From Nelumbo lutea (lineage: Eukaryota > Streptophyta > Magnoliopsida > Proteales > Nelumbonaceae), in contig JAKGHH010000003.1 of NCBI GenBank assembly GCA_022828595.1, positions 60,439,759 through 60,503,758 of the forward strand: a stretch of 64,000 nucleotides of DNA. The letters run 5' to 3'. Below the pieces are notes generated by a model. The model made no database searches and was not told the origin of the DNA. It was given only the letters and a program-made list of their open reading frames with translations. Position 1 is the stretch's first letter, and every line of letters starts with the position of its first letter. A program made the translations under genes and the position numbers. Of the stretch, positions 60,523 to 64,000 are shown piece by piece.

Positions 60523-62204
60523 TTGAAAATAGTTTTGGGCAACATAAATATATTTGCTTAGATGCTGATTAGATGTCTATCCTCTTCCAATTGATTTGAT
60601 TTAGTGGGTATGGACCACCTTAATTAGTGGCAACCCTAACTAATTACATGCTGATCAGATGTCTATCATATTTCAATTAATTGGACAATTTGAACAAATT
60701 GATAAAGTATTTATTTGTCTATCATGCACCTTTCCTGATTCTAGCTCGATGGGATGAAGAAATTAAGGTTCAACTTTGAAGAAAACAAAGAAAAATACAT
60801 CTTAATCCCCTTAACATTCTACAAATCTGGTTCTTGTAACAAATAATCTAACTCATGATACAATTTTGTTTTCATAATTTTATACATTCTAGATATCTCA
60901 AGAGATAGTAGCACCATTTAACCAATTATTTTAATAACAATTTGGAAAAAGATGTTGTGCTTTCGTTGAGATATGCAATTAATTTGATCTACCCATTTCT
61001 GTGGTTCTTCTGTTATTAATAATGTTATTGTTATTGGGGTTTCATCATTACTGTAAATATTTTAAGTGAGAGTTTTATATATAATCTGCAGTAAAACTTT
61101 CATGGTAACTCTTCACAAGACAATGACATAGGAAAAGATCTTTCATATTGTAATAAGGTAAAATATTGGAATTCTAAGATTGTCAAGTAGCTCACATCCT
61201 AGATGAAGGCAATATAAGATGGGGAACTATATGGCTAAGCAAAAGGAATCATTAAAGAAGGATATGAACTATGAAATTTTCTAGTAGCCCCATTTCTTCC
61301 AATCAAACCAATTTTGAAACCCTAGGTATTTCATGGGCTCAGAAACAATTAATTTTCCTGAACTAATTAGTGAGAAAACTCAGGTTATGTTTAAGTTTAA
61401 GAAATGGGGAAAAGTGAGGCAGAGTTTTAAACAAAAACCCGTAAGTTAAAAATGATAAAAGCTGAACAGGACGACACTACTAAGAAGAAACTTTACATGA
61501 GAAACTTAACCATATTAATATGAACTTGATTTTTATATATATATTTTTCTTTCACCTAAACATTGTAACCACTTAACAGAAAGATAGATCGCAGATGGGG
61601 CCAGAGCCTCCATAAAAAAATCAGGATGCTAAGGGTGTTCATGTTCTTGCCAAGTCGATTTTAAATTTTATCAACTTATACAATCGAAATCATTCAAATG
61701 TCAGCATATCTCGTTCCCCAATCCCATGATTTTAAAATCGTTCTGAAACCACAGGCATTTTGATTGGTAATATATATTTTCCTTGATTCAGTAACTTGAG
61801 TTTAGAGTTTTATAGTCTCAGAACTCAAGGCATTTTGATTTCTAACAAATGTTTGAGAATCAAGGATATTGAGTCGATTATAATGAAAACTAAAGAAAAG
61901 TGAAGGCTGGAAAGCTAAAACGCTATTGGATGGAGGTAACAAGTGTATTACAAAGTATGCCAATCCATGCTACTTCACTTCCTAAGGCATTCACAGAATT
62001 CACCTCCTAAGGCAGTCATTCACACATTCTAACAGGGTGGATCGTTGTCACAAATGAGAATTCAGGGGACTCAGTTTTACTAGCCCTAAAATTTAACCAA
62101 AGATTAATTTTCAGAAAAAAAAAATCTGGCATAATTGAACTACTAAATGCAACAAAACTTTTGCCAAGTGTTCAGTTTAACATTTTAGTTTTCTTACCAA
62201 AAGT
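60523..62204. other. Unassigned intergenic DNA
   Basis: AT-rich. No gene, RNA gene or element terminus recognised on either strand. Confidence 0.45.
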
Positions 62205-62212
62205 GAAATAAT

Positions 62213-62701
62213 TAGGGATGGCAATTTTCCTCGTCAAACTGGGGTCCCACCCTGCCCTACCCCAAATGAGGTGGGTTTTCCCCGATCTCAAATGGGACGG
62301 GGTAAGGATAGGGTTTGCATATAATTCTCTGAACCTAATGGTAAATTAGTGAAATATTCCTAAATTTAATATTGATTTTTAAAACATCTCTAAATTTTTC
62401 TTAACTTCTTAAAATTCTAAGGTCCCATAATTCCATTTATAAAGTACTGCAAAGTTATCATAATCCAATTCCTAAAATACCCCCAAATTCACATAATATT
62501 ATCTATAAAACATTCACAAATTAGATTATTATTAGGTGGTTGCCCCAGGGCAGTGAAAATTTGGGGACTCCCTATCCCTGATGGGGAGTGGATGCCCATC
62601 CCAAACACGTTTCGCCACTAGGGATGGGTAGAGTGTCTTAACTACAAGGTGGGGATGAGGAGGGGGTGTCTTGCCCCAAACCTATCACATTTGCATTCCT
62701 A
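62213..62701. mobile_element. hAT-type MITE (489 bp) with near-perfect 8-bp target duplication
   Basis: Left TAGGGATGGCAATTTTCC and right CACATTTGCATTCCTA. The flanks are GAAATAAT (62205-62212) and GAAATGAT (62702-62709). The GC-rich ends (gggatgggg type) enclose an AT-rich core. Confidence 0.8.
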
Positions 62702-62772
62702 GAAATGATATACAAATTTTGATGAAATTTAAAAAGTAAAAACATGTCTAAGCATCTGTTTGGGTGATTGCA

Positions 62773-63720
62773 GAGCTAGCCAAGGGAGCCACGTGGTGGA
62801 TTCCGTGGCCGCCCTCTTTGGACCCCGTCAACATCAACCGCATGATGGAAGAGCATGATCAAGAAGGAGTGTCCCACATGGATAAGGAAACGGACTCTAT
62901 CGGGAAAGAGGGAACCTCCTCGAAGACATCAATGGAGAGATTGATGTGCAAGGCCTTCGCCGCGACCCTCCACGAAGTAGCCAGAACAAGGTACACCTCG
63001 CTCCTGTCGCAATTCATAGCCTCCTAGGAGCAGTTGGAAGCGTAGTTCCTAGCACAATTCACCACTAGCAAGAGGCATTGGAAGACCTCATCTAGCCTCA
63101 TGCAAGTCTATCAAAGGAAAGGAGAATCCTTGAGAGACTACTTGGCAAGTATGTCAGCCAGCCTCATGCAAGTGTGAAGAACTGCTTCACTCTCACCGGT
63201 CGGGGTCATCATAGTCATCTTGAGCAAGATGGCCTCCGGATGAGAGAGCAGCTTGACCGGCAAGGCCTATGCTAGGCTACATCAAGTTGAAGACAGGAAA
63301 TTGAAGAGACCGAGGCAAGACACCCCCATTACCTTTACCAGCAACACTCTTTTCATAACCGCCAAGATCGCCAATTCGAGGTATGAAGGATACTAGTGGA
63401 CACAAGGAGCTTGGCCAATATCCTCTTTGAAGAGGCCTTCAAACAGCTTGGCATCAGGAAAGATCGCCTCACGCTGGTCAACACCCCTCTGGTAGGATTC
63501 TCTAGATACTCATTAATGCCTTAAGGGAAGATCGATCTACCATTGTTGATGGGTAATTGCCTCATCACTACCACAACGATGGTGGATTTCATCGTCATCC
63601 GCACCTAGTCACTGTACAATGCCATCATCAGCGGAACGACACTGCATGCATTGCAAGCCTTAGTCTCCATGTACCACTTATCCGTAAAGTTCCAAACCCC
63701 TTACGAAATAGGCGTGCAAA
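62773..63720 (+). pseudogene. Tat-lineage gag and protease remnant
   Basis: The first open part reads ELAKGATWWIPWPPSLDPVN. Further on a gag motif VYQRKGESLRDYLAS lies at about 63105-63150. A protease region follows in another frame, with RRILVDT-like start, a degraded LANILFEEAFKQLG, PLVGFS and MVDFIVIR (about 63385-63600), ending YHLSVKFQTPYEIG (about 63672-63713). Multiple frameshifts and stops are present. Both sides end abruptly without LTRs. Confidence 0.75.
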
Positions 63721-63777
63721 ATTTCGGGCTAGGCCGATTTAGGCTCGGGTTGGGCCCACCCAAGTTGCATCCCTATT
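63709..63777. mobile_element. Very short hAT-type MITE derivative (69 bp), tentative
   Basis: TAGGCGTGCAAAATTTCGGG at the left and CCCAAGTTGCATCCCTA at the right are imperfect inverted termini of the TAGGG(C/A)TGCAA family. Target duplication is not visible. Confidence 0.35.
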
Positions 63778-64000
63778 TAGGGGTAGTTTAGGTATTTTGG
63801 AAGTTTTTGAAGGAAAATGTGCCTAAAGGTGGTAAGAACATGGGTATTTTAGGGAGAGGGAGAATAAAGGGTATTTTGGGTATTCTAAGGGTTCTCAGCA
63901 GTGATATAGTCCAATGAGGTAAATTTAGGGGCATTTTGGGTAGGATGAAGGGTGAGGGGTATTTTGAGGGTTTTCAAGGGCAAAATAGTCTAAATGGTGT
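63778..64000. repeat. G/T-rich degenerate short repeat 'gggtattttggg'
   Basis: The phrases ggtattttggaag, gggtattttaggg, gggtattttgggtatt, ggcattttgggta and ggggtattttgaggg recur with 20-60 bp spacing to the window edge. Not classified. Confidence 0.5.

Overview
This is a repeat-rich, AT-rich stretch of flowering-plant nuclear DNA, probably from a eudicot or a related early-branching angiosperm. The signs are a plant-type 26S proteasome subunit gene with GT-AG introns, a secreted defensin-like gene, a glycine-rich cell-wall-type gene, and the plant retrotransposon lineages Tat/Ogre-like, Athila-like and LINE, with Tourist-, hAT- and Mutator-like miniature elements. I see no bacterial or organellar gene content. 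The species cannot be named from the sequence alone.

Host genes are sparse. The 5' part of RPT2 (26S proteasome ATPase, minus strand) occupies about 1-5.33 kb: exon 1 is 4847-5326, exon 2 is 1649-1894, and the rest runs off the left edge. A small glycine-rich secreted protein lies at 36137-36430 (minus). A two-exon cysteine-rich defensin-like peptide lies at 58510-59380 (plus).

Layout. 1-5.4 kb: RPT2, with an antisense LINE tail in intron 1. 5.48-5.75 kb: Tourist-like MITE just upstream of RPT2. 5.9-14.3 kb: Ogre/Tat-type long LTR debris, one LTR per strand, with several tandem arrays between them. 14.3-21.5 kb: mostly unassigned intergenic DNA, a second LINE tail and a palindromic repeat array. 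21.5-35.1 kb: a decayed but structurally complete Tat-lineage element (22872-34451; LTR, PBS, gag-pol, antisense spliced ORF, PPT, LTR), flanked on both sides by copies of the same ~650-bp host segment. 36-41.6 kb: glycine-rich gene and small DNA elements with clear target-site duplications. 41.9-48.4 kb: a gag-less Athila-like derivative joined to the 3' half of a second Tat element. 49.4-51.5 kb: a long-TIR Mutator-like element with an Athila-type solo LTR nested in it. 51.9-53.7 kb: Helitron-like AT-rich element. 54.2-57.7 kb: large degenerate modular repeat array. 58.5-62.7 kb: defensin-like gene and three hAT-type MITEs. 62.8-63.7 kb: Tat gag-protease remnant.

Most informative observations: (1) the ~650-bp duplication flanking the Tat element in place of a normal short TSD; (2) an antisense ORF in both Tat elements that keeps an intron at the same place and an antisense TATA-like box; (3) Tat stop codons that look like C-to-T decay; (4) a PBS joined directly to a protease in the Athila derivative; (5) a hAT MITE filling most of the intron of the defensin-like gene. 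All assignments come from reading the sequence and from family knowledge; no database search was run.
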